This document shows positions 46,407-55,086 of a DNA stretch of 64,000 nucleotides, one piece after another. This stretch comes from Pedobacter polaris. Lineage in GTDB: Bacteria; Bacteroidota; Bacteroidia; Sphingobacteriales; Sphingobacteriaceae. The notes under the pieces were generated by a model, which was not told the DNA's origin, searched no databases, and was given only the letters and a program-made list of their open reading frames with translations. The translations under genes and the position numbers were made by a program. The DNA lies in contig NZ_SWBR01000001.1 in NCBI RefSeq assembly GCF_005116505.1, forward strand, positions 558,001 to 622,000, read 5' to 3'. Numbering within the stretch: the first letter of the stretch is position 1; each line of letters starts with the position of its first letter.

Positions 46407-48824
46407 TTAAAATTTGTAGGCAATGCTTAAACGATAATTTCTTGGAGCTTCTGCCTGCCATGAGTAAGCAGGTTGATCATAAGTTGGGGCATTCCAATAA
46501 TTTGTATAATAAGCTCCTGCAAATAGGTATTTATCTAAAATGTTGAATGCATTTGCAGTAACTTTTAAAGCTTTGTTTTCCCAAAATAAACCACCATCTA
46601 ATTTGAAATAGTTAGGTAAATTCTTGTTAGCGTTAGAGCCATCATAGGTTCCCGTTGCCCTACCAGCTAAATGTGTAAATCCTGCAGAAATACCAGCTCC
46701 CTTTAATGCACCATCTTGCAAAGTATAAGTTAACCAAACGTTGGTAGTATGTTTTGCGAAACCAGGAACAACTTCACCCACAACGATGCTTGTAACTCCA
46801 GGAGCAACTTCTGTTACTTTCCCATCGGTATATGCATAGTTGGCAATTAATTTTAAGCCAGCAGTAATCTCACCTCTTAAATCAAATTCGATACCTTGAG
46901 CTCTTTTTTCTCCAACAACAATACTGAAAGTCTCTCCTGCTTTATTTGAAGGATCTCCGGTAAGTTCGTTTTGCTTAAGAATTCTATACGCGGCCAAAGT
47001 TGTATTCCATTTGCCATCAAACCAATCTTTTTTAACACCAATTTCATAGTTAGTACCTGTAATCGGATCAATTTTTTCACCACTGCGTAAGAAACCTGTT
47101 TGAGGTGTGAATGCTTCATCATAAACAGCGTAAACAGCTGTGTTTTTATCAACTGAATAACTTAGACCAATACGTGGTGTGAATTTTTTCGCTTTATCTG
47201 GATCACCTCCCCATGCAGATTGACTTACATAAGTATATCTTCCTGCTAATGTTAAGCGAAATTTATTGTTGAAAAAGCCTAATTCATCTTGGATATAGCC
47301 ACTTAAGTATTTTTGACCCATTAAACCACCTGCAGCAATTGCTCTTTGCATTAAAGGAGTTTCACGATCAAAATTAGGATAGCCATTAGATGGGAAGCCA
47401 TAATTAGGATTGTTTAAATCGAATGGAGAGGAAGGTAAATCCAAATCATGAGACTGGCCCCAATCAGCCATATAATTTTTCTTGCCACCATCGAAACCAG
47501 CTAATATTCTGTGCACAATACCGCCAGTTTTAGCTTGTCCATTGATAAAGAATTGAGCAAGTTTTAGACTGCTTTCTGCATCCCAAATACCAACATTTCT
47601 TATTAATGTATTGTTAGCAAATACCGATGATGGCCAAGAGCTTGAACCTGTTTGTAGGTATTTTGAATAGGCAACTTGTGCTGTTGCTTTCCAAGTATCA
47701 CTAAAGTTGTGTTGTAAATTTATAAATGCACTATGATCATTAATTCTCGCTGGCTCAACACCTGGTTGTGTTAACGTAAAATCTCTTGGTAATGAAGCAT
47801 ATCCACCATTTGGGGCAAAAATATAGTAAGATCCAACTTCAGTCATTTTTGCATTTTGCAATGCATACTCTGCTGTTAGTTTAGTTCTATTAGTAATTTG
47901 ATAACTCAATGACGGTGCGAAAGTATAACGATTATTAGTTTCATAAGGTCTAAATGAACCTTTGGTTTGAGCTGCTGCATTTAACCTAAATAATAATTTT
48001 CCATCATTGGTTAGTTTATGATCAAAATCTATAGCTGTTCTATATAGGTCATAACTCCCAACTGTTACAGAAACCTCTCCCCTGTTAATCCCAGTAGGTT
48101 TTTTTGTAACCACATTATACATTCCACTAGGATCTCCATTTCCTAACATAAAACCTGCTGGACCTTTAACAAATTCGATATGGTCTACAAAACTCATATC
48201 TTCTGTAAGAGGGCCCCAATAAGATGATACAAAATTAAAACCGTTACGCATTGCTTGGATTTGAGAACCACGCATGGTAATGTTGGTATACATATCCCCC
48301 CAATGCTCTAACCTTACAGCACCACTAACGTTTCTAATTAAACCATCGCTCATACTAATAATCTGTTGGTCTTTGATGACCTGATCGCTTACAATTTGGA
48401 TATTTTGAGGTGCTTCTAAAAGTGGCTCATTTAATCTTAATGATGCTGAAGGCAAACTAACTTTATATTTATTCTTTTTACCTGCAATTGTTACTTCTTG
48501 TAATGCTTGGTTATTCTCTGTTAAAACAAAATCAACTTTAACTGTTTCACCAGCCACTACAGTTACTGATTTCTCCTGAGCATTGATACCTATAGCACTA
48601 GCTCTTAAAATATAAGTGCCCGGTTTTACTCTATTCAAGGTGTACCCTCCCATGTCATCGGAAGTAGTATTTTGATTTTTATCTTTTAGATTGATATTTA
48701 CATATACTGCTGGTAGACCATCTGATGTTGTAATTTTTCCTTTAATTGTTCCAGTCTGTTGCGCCAGAGCCGAAAAACTGATGATGATTAATAATAGGGT
48801 TGTGATTTGTAAACGTAGCTGCAT
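46407..48824 (-). CDS. TonB-dependent siderophore receptor (FhuA/FpvA-like)
   Basis: 805 residues from the ATG at 48824 (MQLRLQITTLLLIIISFSALAQQ, signal peptide). A carboxypeptidase-like domain (about 25-105) precedes a plug (about 135-245, APQNIQIVSDQVIKDQQ and ITMRGSQIQAMRNGFNF) and a 22-strand-type barrel, with siderophore-receptor features NGDPSGMYNVVTKKPTG and LAGRYTYVSQSAWGG, ending NYRLSIAYKF. It brings ferric siderophores across the outer membrane using TonB energy. First gene of the operon DUF4198-PepSY-DUF6607. A TTG 12 codons upstream was not chosen. Confidence 0.92.
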   Translation of the reverse strand: MQLRLQITTLLLIIISFSALAQQTGTIKGKITTSDGLPAVYVNINLKDKNQNTTSDDMGGYTLNRVKPGTYILRASAIGINAQEKSVTVVAGETVKVDFVLTENNQALQEVTIAGKKNKYKVSLPSASLRLNEPLLEAPQNIQIVSDQVIKDQQIISMSDGLIRNVSGAVRLEHWGDMYTNITMRGSQIQAMRNGFNFVSSYWGPLTEDMSFVDHIEFVKGPAGFMLGNGDPSGMYNVVTKKPTGINRGEVSVTVGSYDLYRTAIDFDHKLTNDGKLLFRLNAAAQTKGSFRPYETNNRYTFAPSLSYQITNRTKLTAEYALQNAKMTEVGSYYIFAPNGGYASLPRDFTLTQPGVEPARINDHSAFINLQHNFSDTWKATAQVAYSKYLQTGSSSWPSSVFANNTLIRNVGIWDAESSLKLAQFFINGQAKTGGIVHRILAGFDGGKKNYMADWGQSHDLDLPSSPFDLNNPNYGFPSNGYPNFDRETPLMQRAIAAGGLMGQKYLSGYIQDELGFFNNKFRLTLAGRYTYVSQSAWGGDPDKAKKFTPRIGLSYSVDKNTAVYAVYDEAFTPQTGFLRSGEKIDPITGTNYEIGVKKDWFDGKWNTTLAAYRILKQNELTGDPSNKAGETFSIVVGEKRAQGIEFDLRGEITAGLKLIANYAYTDGKVTEVAPGVTSIVVGEVVPGFAKHTTNVWLTYTLQDGALKGAGISAGFTHLAGRATGTYDGSNANKNLPNYFKLDGGLFWENKALKVTANAFNILDKYLFAGAYYTNYWNAPTYDQPAYSWQAEAPRNYRLSIAYKF

Positions 48825-48887
48825 GTTATTCTTATTTGGATTAATTCTAAAGAACTGCAAATTAACAACACAAAACTTTATTATCCA

Positions 48888-48904
48888 AATTATTTTGAAT
48901 AATT
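48888..48904. promoter_or_regulatory. 17-bp palindrome upstream of the siderophore receptor
   Basis: AATTATT-TTG-AATAATT is a perfect 7-3-7 inverted repeat 64 bp before the ATG. Position and AT-rich symmetry fit a Fur-type iron box, though such sequences also occur by chance in AT-rich spacers. Confidence 0.35.
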
Positions 48905-48962
48905 CTAAATAAGATATTTTTTAATTGAAAATCTATTAAATAACGCTCTATTGCAGATAATT

Positions 48963-48998
48963 CAAAAAAAATGGGCAACCATAATTTGGCTGCCCATT
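48963..48998 (-). terminator. Terminator of the DUF4397 gene
   Basis: On the minus strand ATGGGCAGCC pairs with GGTTGCCCAT (one wobble) and is followed by a run of eight T residues, about 37 bp after the DUF4397 stop. Confidence 0.88.
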
Positions 48999-49034
48999 AG
49001 TCTTGGAACGGTAAGGTCTATCTTACAAAAACTG

Positions 49035-49748
49035 TTATCGTGTAATTATAACTTGACCGCTAAGTGGAACTTCCGTTCCAGAAGCTGGAGTTATTAAACC
49101 TTTAGCAATAATTGTATAGTACCCATTAGCAACTAGGCTTATGCCTGCAAGTGTTGTTTTTACAGCAGAGGTTACATTATCTTTAATATCAAAAGAATAG
49201 CTGCCAGCTGCAAGTGGTACAAAAGCACTTATACCCTTGTAAGTTTGGTTGGTAGCAACAGAAGCTCCACCGGTGATTGATAAATATAATGCGGGCGCAT
49301 CTGGAGATAAATTAATAAACCTAACAAATGCATTTGTAGTTGAGGTTGCGCTTAAATCATCACTTACAAAAATACTTTCAAACGCATCTGGTCTTCCAAC
49401 CAAATAAAATGACTGGTAAGTATTTTGAGCCAGACTCACATTCTTAGTCAATAAACTTTCAGCTCTACCAGCAGTTGTAAACTTCAAATCGTATGTTCCC
49501 ACAACCTGTTGAGTATAAGCAACGGAACCACCTAGTGGTAAGGCTGCACTATTTAATTTTTTATCTCCTAAATAAACATCATAGGTAGCGGCAGTTGGGG
49601 AAGCATTAATAACTGTGATGGCTGAATAAGGGGTTGTATCAGTTTCTGACTTTTTACATGAGCTTAAAACAACTAAGCCAATTCCCAATATTAGAAAGCC
49701 TAATTTTGTTTGTAAGCTTTTTAAAGATGTAGTAAATGATCTTATCAT
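49035..49748 (-). CDS. DUF4397 domain lipoprotein
   Basis: 237 residues from the ATG at 49748; a TTG two codons earlier is also in frame. Lipobox VVLSSC (Cys about 31), then one long DUF4397 region: YSAITVINASPTAATYDVYLGDKKLN at the start, GTYDLKFTTAGR, FVRFINLSPDAPALYLSITGG, and a final SGQVIITR. These beta-sandwich lipoproteins are common in Bacteroidota; their role is unknown. It is transcribed alone, away from the arginine locus. Confidence 0.9.
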   Translation of the reverse strand: MIRSFTTSLKSLQTKLGFLILGIGLVVLSSCKKSETDTTPYSAITVINASPTAATYDVYLGDKKLNSAALPLGGSVAYTQQVVGTYDLKFTTAGRAESLLTKNVSLAQNTYQSFYLVGRPDAFESIFVSDDLSATSTTNAFVRFINLSPDAPALYLSITGGASVATNQTYKGISAFVPLAAGSYSFDIKDNVTSAVKTTLAGISLVANGYYTIIAKGLITPASGTEVPLSGQVIITR

Positions 49749-49893
49749 AATCAAAGAATATATTAAATTTAGACAAATATTGCTTTTTATCTTAATAGAG
49801 TCGTGTTAAACTTTGTTAAATGATATTTTTATTAAAAAATGAACCTAGTTACGTCAGATTAGTTTAATAAAGTTTAAAAAAATCAGATTATTA

Positions 49894-49924
49894 TTGCACA
49901 AGCCAATTTTTATTTAAACCTTTG
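49894..49924 (+). promoter_or_regulatory. Candidate promoter of the arginine operon
   Basis: TTG at 49894-49896, 20 bp spacer, then AACCTTTG at 49917-49924 (one mismatch to TAnnTTTG). Transcription would begin near 49931, leaving a leader of about 250 bases before the GNAT gene. Confidence 0.45.
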
Positions 49925-49962
49925 CACCTCAACTAATTTAATACGGATTAGCAAACAAAATA

Positions 49963-50097
49963 ATGAGCAAGAATATTATCCATAAACTTTCAATTTTAGA
50001 AGCAAAGAATATTGCGGCTAAAAGCTTGTTTATTGAGCGTTTACACCCCGTATTTTATATCACCACCAATCGGCAAAATTATACGCCACGTATTTAG
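49963..50097 (+). CDS. Possible 44-residue leader ORF or gene remnant
   Basis: ATG to TAG, 44 codons, beginning MSKNIIHKLSILEAKNIAAK and ending YTPRI. It follows the promoter candidate by about 40 bp and ends 86 bp before the acetyltransferase start. It has three Arg codons in the last third (ERLH, NRQN, PRI), not a run as in classical attenuators. No family is recognised. It may be a small protein, a leader peptide or a remnant; low confidence that it is translated. Confidence 0.3.
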   Translation: MSKNIIHKLSILEAKNIAAKSLFIERLHPVFYITTNRQNYTPRI

Positions 50098-50182
50098 TAC
50101 TTCTTACTAATACCAACGAGGAATTGATCCTCTCTAAAAACCCAATTAACAAGAATACCTTAATTTTTCGTTAGAGAAACGA

Positions 50183-50875
50183 ATGAATATTAATGAATTT
50201 ATAGTACAAGTCGCTATCGCTGAACATTATGTTTTTGCAGAAGAGATTGTAACAGAAATGGCTGAATCAGCGAAAGCTAGAGGTACAGGCATTGCTAAAC
50301 GTTCACCAGAATATATTGCCAGCAAAATGAAAGAAGGCAAGTCTGTGATTGCTTTCCATAAAGATGGCTCTTGGGCAGGCTTTTGCTATATTGAAACCTG
50401 GAGCCACGGTCAATTTGTAGCGAACTCTGGTTTAATAGTTAGCCCAAAATATAGAAAAGGAGGCTTGGCTCATGCTATAAAGCAAGAGATCTTTAACTTG
50501 TCTAGAGCACTATATCCCAAAGCAAAAATATTTGGTTTAACTACCGGATTAGCCGTGATGAAAATCAACTCTGATTTAGGGTATGAGCCCGTTACTTATT
50601 CTGAGTTAACACAAGATGAAGATTTTTGGAAAGGCTGTCAAAGTTGCGTGAATTTCGAAATCTTAAAAATGAAGGATCGTAAAAACTGCATGTGTACGGC
50701 AATGCTTTATGATCCTGCAGAGAAAAAACACGAAGCAGCCAAGATTTTTGCTGAAGAACTACAGAAAAAACCTGGGCTATATGAACGTTTTATGCGTATT
50801 AAATCGAGATTGGTTATTAAACCAAAATCTGGATTAAAATCAGTTTTACTATTGTTTACTCTATTATTTAAATAA
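50183..50875 (+). CDS. GNAT acyltransferase, probable N-acylglutamate synthase of arginine pathway
   Basis: 230 residues. GNAT fold with acyl-CoA loop SPKYRKGGLAHAIKQE (about 93-108) and AVMKINSDLGYEPVTYSEL. C-terminal part has a Cys-rich segment (GCQSCVNFEILKMKDRKNCMC) that may bind metal. The gene is the first of the arg operon and its TAA touches the ATG of argG. No argA or argJ is visible, so this protein most likely makes N-acetyl- or N-succinylglutamate. This is inference from context; similar genes beside argG in Bacteroides have, as I recall, been linked to that step. Confidence 0.7.
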   Translation: MNINEFIVQVAIAEHYVFAEEIVTEMAESAKARGTGIAKRSPEYIASKMKEGKSVIAFHKDGSWAGFCYIETWSHGQFVANSGLIVSPKYRKGGLAHAIKQEIFNLSRALYPKAKIFGLTTGLAVMKINSDLGYEPVTYSELTQDEDFWKGCQSCVNFEILKMKDRKNCMCTAMLYDPAEKKHEAAKIFAEELQKKPGLYERFMRIKSRLVIKPKSGLKSVLLLFTLLFK

Positions 50876-52075
50876 ATGAAGAAGAAAGTTGTTTTAGCGT
50901 TTAGCGGAGGATTAGATACCTCATTTTGTTGCATTCACTTAGCTGAAGATCGTGGTTTAGAGGTTCACTCTGTAATTGTTAATACTGGTGGTTTTTCTGG
51001 TGAAGAATTGCAAGAAATTGAGAAACGTGCCTATGCTTTAGGGGTTGCATCTCACGCTGTAGTAGATGAAACTGAGAGTTATTACGATGGTTGCATCAAA
51101 TACTTAGTATTTGGTAATGTATTAAAGAATGCAACTTACCCTCTTTCAGTAAGTGCTGAGCGTGTAAGCCAGGCTACCGCGATTGCCAATTATGTGAAGA
51201 AAATTGGTGCAGATTACGTTGCTCATGGAAGTACAGGAGCGGGTAATGACCAAGTTCGTTTCGATATGATTTTCAACATCCTTATTCCTGAAGTAGAAAT
51301 CATAACGCCAATTAGAGATTTAAAATTATCCCGCGAAGCGGAAATAGAATATTTAGCCAAACATGGTGTTGAGTATAGTGCAGAAAAAGCAAGATATTCA
51401 ATTAATAAAGGCTTATGGGGAACATCTGTTGGAGGAAAAGAAACTTTAACTTCTAACGAAACTTTACCAGAAAGTGCTTGGCCTACTCAAGTTTCAGAAA
51501 CCGAAGCTAAAAGAATTGAATTGACATTTGAAAAAGGAGAATTGGTTGGTATAGACGGAGAAAAGTTAAATCCAGTTGTAGCAATCCAAAAATTACAAGC
51601 AATTGCTCAACCTTTCGGTATTGGTAGAGATATTCATGTAGGTGACACTATTATAGGGATTAAAGGTCGTGTTGGTTTTGAAGCAGCAGCTCCAATTATC
51701 ATTATTAAGGCCCACCATACTTTAGAAAAACATACCTTAACTAAATGGCAATTGAGTTGGAAAGAGCAGTTGTCATCATTTTACGGAAACTGGCTACATG
51801 AAGGTCAATTTCACGACCCAATAATGCGGAATATAGAAGCTTTTTTAGCCGATACACAAAAAGTTGTAAGCGGTAAAGTATTTGTAGAGTTATTGCCATA
51901 TCGTTTCCAGATTATCGGAATTGAATCTAACCATGATTTAATGAGCAATAAATTTGGCAGTTATGGCGAAATGAATAATGCTTGGAGCGGAGAAGATGTT
52001 AAAGGTTTCTCTAAAATTTTTGGTAACCAAGTAATGATTTGGCATAAAGTAAACGGAGAAGAAACAGAAAGCTAA
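50876..52075 (+). CDS. argG: Argininosuccinate synthase
   Basis: 399 residues. ATP pyrophosphatase P-loop SGGLDTS (10-16), followed by HGSTGAGNDQVRFD (citrulline/aspartate region) and SINKGLWGTSVGG. It joins citrulline and aspartate using ATP, the seventh step of arginine synthesis. The start codon directly follows the GNAT stop. The end of the coding sequence, ETES then stop, lies in a repeated AAGCTAAAAGACTAAAGC motif (52069-52086), also present at the glnS and proC ends. Confidence 0.96.
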   Translation: MKKKVVLAFSGGLDTSFCCIHLAEDRGLEVHSVIVNTGGFSGEELQEIEKRAYALGVASHAVVDETESYYDGCIKYLVFGNVLKNATYPLSVSAERVSQATAIANYVKKIGADYVAHGSTGAGNDQVRFDMIFNILIPEVEIITPIRDLKLSREAEIEYLAKHGVEYSAEKARYSINKGLWGTSVGGKETLTSNETLPESAWPTQVSETEAKRIELTFEKGELVGIDGEKLNPVVAIQKLQAIAQPFGIGRDIHVGDTIIGIKGRVGFEAAAPIIIIKAHHTLEKHTLTKWQLSWKEQLSSFYGNWLHEGQFHDPIMRNIEAFLADTQKVVSGKVFVELLPYRFQIIGIESNHDLMSNKFGSYGEMNNAWSGEDVKGFSKIFGNQVMIWHKVNGEETES

Positions 52076-52104
52076 AAGACTAAAGCAGAAAGCCAACCAC
52101 CTTT

Positions 52105-52169
52105 CGTCATTGCGAGGAGGAGCGACGAAGCAATCTCCTAATGTTGTCATCCTGAGCTTGCCGAAGGGC
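52105..52169. repeat. Two dispersed repeat copies after argG
   Basis: First unit CGTCATTGCGAGG...GACGAAGCAATCTC (52105-52137), then GTCATCCTGAGCTTGCCGAAGGGC-like unit (52146-52169). Both families recur elsewhere in the window (55087-55144, 56151-56175, 56508-56532, 59709-59731). They fill the argG-cupin spacer. Confidence 0.85.
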
Positions 52170-52181
52170 AATAGATAAAAT

Positions 52182-52532
52182 ATGATAGAAATCCTTTCAA
52201 AAGAAAATTGTTTAAGCCATTACAAATGGGGCGATAATTGTGACGGGTGGAATTTTTTAAGCAAAGCAGATGCAGCTATTAAGCAAGAATTGATGCCGGC
52301 TAAAACTGCTGAGAAATTGCATTTTCACACTTATGCCGAGCAGTTTTTCTACATTTTAAAAGGACAGGCAACATTTTTTATAGAAAATGAAACCGTTTTA
52401 GTCGATGCAAATACTGGTTTGCAAATAAAAGCAGGCGACAAACATAAAATCTCGAATGAAACAAATCAAGATTTAGAATTTATACTTTTCTCCTATCCAT
52501 CAACTCAAAATGACAGAACAGATTGTGAATAG
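52182..52532 (+). CDS. Small cupin-domain protein
   Basis: 116 residues with a single cupin barrel: LHFHTYAEQFFYILKG (metal ligands HxH and Glu, about 46-60) and AGDKHKISNETNQDLEF (final His). It lies between argG and argC on the same strand and overlaps the argC start by 23 bp, so it is expressed with the arginine genes. No role in arginine synthesis is known to me for such a protein. Possible functions are a metabolite-binding regulator or a small isomerase. Confidence 0.85.
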   Translation: MIEILSKENCLSHYKWGDNCDGWNFLSKADAAIKQELMPAKTAEKLHFHTYAEQFFYILKGQATFFIENETVLVDANTGLQIKAGDKHKISNETNQDLEFILFSYPSTQNDRTDCE

Positions 52533-53514
52533 TAAAAAAATAAAAGCAGGAATTATTGGTGGTGCAGGTTATACCGGCGGTGAAATGTTACGTATCTTGG
52601 TTAACCACCCTAACGTAGAAATCGCTTTCGTAAATAGTACAAGCAACGCTGGAAATTTAATTTCTGATGTACATACGGATTTAATTGGTGATACTGATTT
52701 AAAATTTACAAGTGATATTCCTCAAGATATTGATGTGCTTTTTTTATGCGTTGGACACGGTGATGCAAAGAAATTTTTGGATGTAAATCCAATTAACGAA
52801 AATATTAAAATCATCGATTTATCACAAGATTTTAGACTTACCGATAACTCGCAACTCGCAACCCGTAACTTTATTTACGGTTTGCCTGAGTTAAATCGTG
52901 ATGCGATAAAAAACGCAAAAAACATTGCTAACCCCGGTTGTTTTGCAACTTGTATACAGTTAGGCTTATTACCACTGGCTGCAAAAGGATTAATTAAAAA
53001 CGAAGTTCATATCAATGCTACTACTGGATCAACTGGAGCCGGACAAAGCTTAGCTACAACTTCACATTTTAGCTGGAGAAATAACAATCTTTCTATTTAC
53101 AAAGCTTTTGAACATCAACATTTAAATGAAATTGGAGAAAGTTTAGTACAGCTTCAGCCATCAATTTCTGAAGCTTTAAATTTCATCCCACAACGTGGCG
53201 CTTTTACTAGGGGCATTTTAGCTTCAATGTATTTAGAAAGTGATTTGACTTTAGAAAAAGCTCAGACTATTTACGAAGATTATTATAGTACTCATCCATT
53301 TACACACGTAAGCCGGAAAAACATAGATTTAAAACAGGTTGTAAACACCAATAAGGCATTGGTTCATATCGAAAAACACGGAAATAAATTATTTATCATC
53401 AGTGCAATCGACAACCTATTAAAAGGCGCAAGCGGACAAGCGGTTCAGAATATGAATTTGATGTTTGGCTTGGAAGAAACAGCTGGCTTGAAGTTAAAAG
53501 CAGCTTATTTTTAG
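52510..53514 (+). CDS. argC: N-acetyl(succinyl)-gamma-glutamyl-phosphate reductase
   Basis: 334 residues. NADP-binding GIIGGAGYTGGEM near the start, the active-site cysteine C144 in NPGCFAT, and HINATTGSTGAGQSLA with the HxF/SH substrate-binding regions after it. It reduces N-acyl-glutamyl phosphate to the semialdehyde. The length is typical. It starts inside the cupin gene and is followed, after a 31-bp spacer, by a four-helix-bundle protein gene rather than argD. Confidence 0.94.
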   Translation: MTEQIVNSKKIKAGIIGGAGYTGGEMLRILVNHPNVEIAFVNSTSNAGNLISDVHTDLIGDTDLKFTSDIPQDIDVLFLCVGHGDAKKFLDVNPINENIKIIDLSQDFRLTDNSQLATRNFIYGLPELNRDAIKNAKNIANPGCFATCIQLGLLPLAAKGLIKNEVHINATTGSTGAGQSLATTSHFSWRNNNLSIYKAFEHQHLNEIGESLVQLQPSISEALNFIPQRGAFTRGILASMYLESDLTLEKAQTIYEDYYSTHPFTHVSRKNIDLKQVVNTNKALVHIEKHGNKLFIISAIDNLLKGASGQAVQNMNLMFGLEETAGLKLKAAYF

Positions 53515-53516
53515 TG

Positions 53517-53545
53517 GTACGTTATAAGTTTTAAGTAATAAGTGT
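53517..53545. repeat. Left flank of the four-helix-bundle insert
   Basis: GTACGTTATAAGTTTTAAGT followed by AATAAGTGT, directly after argC. The words GTACG, TTATAAGT and TTTTAAGT recur in opposite orientation at 53915-53947 beyond the inserted gene. Confidence 0.5.
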
Positions 53546-53923
53546 ATGCAAAATTTCAAAGAGTTAAAAGTGTGGGAGAAAGCGCACCAAATTACACTTA
53601 GTATTTATAAGGTAAGTGCCAATTTTCCTAAAGAAGAGATTTATAGTTTAACAAATCAACTGCGGCGTGCTGTTTCATCAATACCAGCTAATATTGCAGA
53701 AGGATGTGGTAAAAATACCCAAGCAGATTTAGCTAATTTTTTAAATATATCTTTAGGTTCAGCTAATGAAGCAGAATATTTCTTGATTTTATCTAAAGAT
53801 TTAGATTATTTAACCGAAGAACAGTTTTCAATTTTATCAAACAGTATTAATGAAGTTAAGGCAATGCTTATCAGCTTGATTGGAAGAGTGAGAAGTAAAT
53901 ATGCTCCCAAACCTATAACTTAA
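53546..53923 (+). CDS. Four-helix-bundle protein (23S rRNA intervening-sequence protein family)
   Basis: 125 residues with the family start NFKELKVWEKAHQITLSIYK and the core SSIPANIAEGCGKNTQADLANFLNISLGSANEAEYFLILS (about 49-88), a match to TIGR02436 / S23 ribosomal-type proteins. These are small helical bundles first seen inside 23S rRNA intervening sequences; function unknown. Here one lies inside the arginine operon between argC and argD, bounded by imperfect inverted repeats. It is not part of arginine synthesis and looks like an inserted passenger gene. Confidence 0.9.
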   Translation: MQNFKELKVWEKAHQITLSIYKVSANFPKEEIYSLTNQLRRAVSSIPANIAEGCGKNTQADLANFLNISLGSANEAEYFLILSKDLDYLTEEQFSILSNSINEVKAMLISLIGRVRSKYAPKPIT

Positions 53924-53947
53924 AACGTACTACTTATAACTTAAATT
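53915..53947. repeat. Right flank of the four-helix-bundle insert
   Basis: ATAACTTAAAACGTACTACT then TATAACTTAAATT, containing the same words as 53517-53545 in inverted order. It overlaps the end of the gene (stop TAA at 53921) and reaches to within 3 bp of the argD start. Confidence 0.5.
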
Positions 53948-53950
53948 ACA

Positions 53951-55081
53951 ATGCAATTATTCGACGTTTACCCACTTAACGATATAGAAATTACAAAGGC
54001 ATCTGGCAGTAATGTTTGGGATGCTAACGAACAAAAATATTTAGATTTATATGGCGGTCATGCTGTAATATCTATCGGTCATACAAACCCACATTATGTA
54101 ACTCGCTTAACCGACCAATTAAACAAGGTAGGATTTTATTCTAATTCGGTTAAAATTCCTTTACAGGTTCAATTGGCAGAAAAATTAGGTAAAGTTTCTG
54201 GCAAAAAAGATTTTCAATTATTCTTGTGTAATTCTGGTGCCGAGGCAAACGAAAATGCTTTAAAATTGGCTTCGTTTTACAATGGAAAGAAAAAAGTTAT
54301 TGCTTTTTCAGGTGCATTTCACGGACGTACTTCTTTAGCGGTTGCTGTTACAGATAATCCGAAAATTGTTGCTCCTGTTAACCAGACTGAAAATGTCATC
54401 TTTTTGCCTCATAATAACGAGATTGCATTAGAGGAAACTTTTAAAGCACAGGGCGATGAAATTTGCGCTGTAATTATCGAAGGTATTCAAGGTGTTGGTG
54501 GAATCAAAGAAGCTTCAAAAAGTTTCTTGCAAAAAATCCGTTCGCTTTGCGATGAATATAATGCAGTATATATTGCAGACAGTGTTCAGTGCGGTTATGG
54601 CAGAACAGGCTTATTTTATTCACACGATTATGCGGGCGTAGAAGCTGACGTTTATACAATGGCTAAGGGAATGGGTAACGGATTTCCTGTAGCAGGAATT
54701 TCAATTGCACCAAAGTTTAAACCTTGGCACGGAGAATTAGGAACAACCTTCGGTGGAAATCACTTGGCTTGTGCTGCAGCATTGGCCGTTTTAGAAGTGA
54801 TGGAAAAAGATAACTTGATGAAAAATGCTGAAGAAATAGGCAACTATTTAATTGAAGAATTGAATAAATTTGAGCAAGTAAAAGAAGTTAGAGGTCGTGG
54901 TTTAATGATTGGCATTGAATTACCAGAAGAATTAGCTCACGTTAAAAAAGATTTGTTGTTTAAACATTTCATTTTTACTGGTGAAGCTAAACCAAACGTA
55001 ATTCGTTTGTTGCCAGCTTTAAATCTTACAAGGGAGAATGCAGACGAGTTTTTGGCAGCATTCAGCAAACTAGTTAAATAA
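53951..55081 (+). CDS. argD: Acetyl/succinylornithine aminotransferase
   Basis: 376 residues, class III PLP transaminase. The phosphate-binding CNSGAEANENALKLA, the substrate region FHGRTSLAVAVTD, the Asp of IADSVQCGYGRTG and the PLP lysine K239 in YTMAKGMGNGFP are present. It makes N-acyl-ornithine from N-acyl-glutamate semialdehyde with glutamate as donor. Shorter than most ArgD proteins at the C-terminus but complete. Downstream, a palindromic dispersed repeat separates it from argF'. Confidence 0.93.
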   Translation: MQLFDVYPLNDIEITKASGSNVWDANEQKYLDLYGGHAVISIGHTNPHYVTRLTDQLNKVGFYSNSVKIPLQVQLAEKLGKVSGKKDFQLFLCNSGAEANENALKLASFYNGKKKVIAFSGAFHGRTSLAVAVTDNPKIVAPVNQTENVIFLPHNNEIALEETFKAQGDEICAVIIEGIQGVGGIKEASKSFLQKIRSLCDEYNAVYIADSVQCGYGRTGLFYSHDYAGVEADVYTMAKGMGNGFPVAGISIAPKFKPWHGELGTTFGGNHLACAAALAVLEVMEKDNLMKNAEEIGNYLIEELNKFEQVKEVRGRGLMIGIELPEELAHVKKDLLFKHFIFTGEAKPNVIRLLPALNLTRENADEFLAAFSKLVK

Positions 55082-55086
55082 TAATT

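Larger units (their letters stand above)
49749..50182 (+). other. 434-bp leader region of the arginine locus
   Basis: No recognised gene family. It holds divergent transcription toward the DUF4397 gene and the arginine operon. Seen: a promoter candidate (49894-49924), a 44-codon open frame (49963-50097), and a small GAGGA/TCCTC hairpin at 50118-50132. No ArgR-type box was recognised. Confidence 0.5.
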
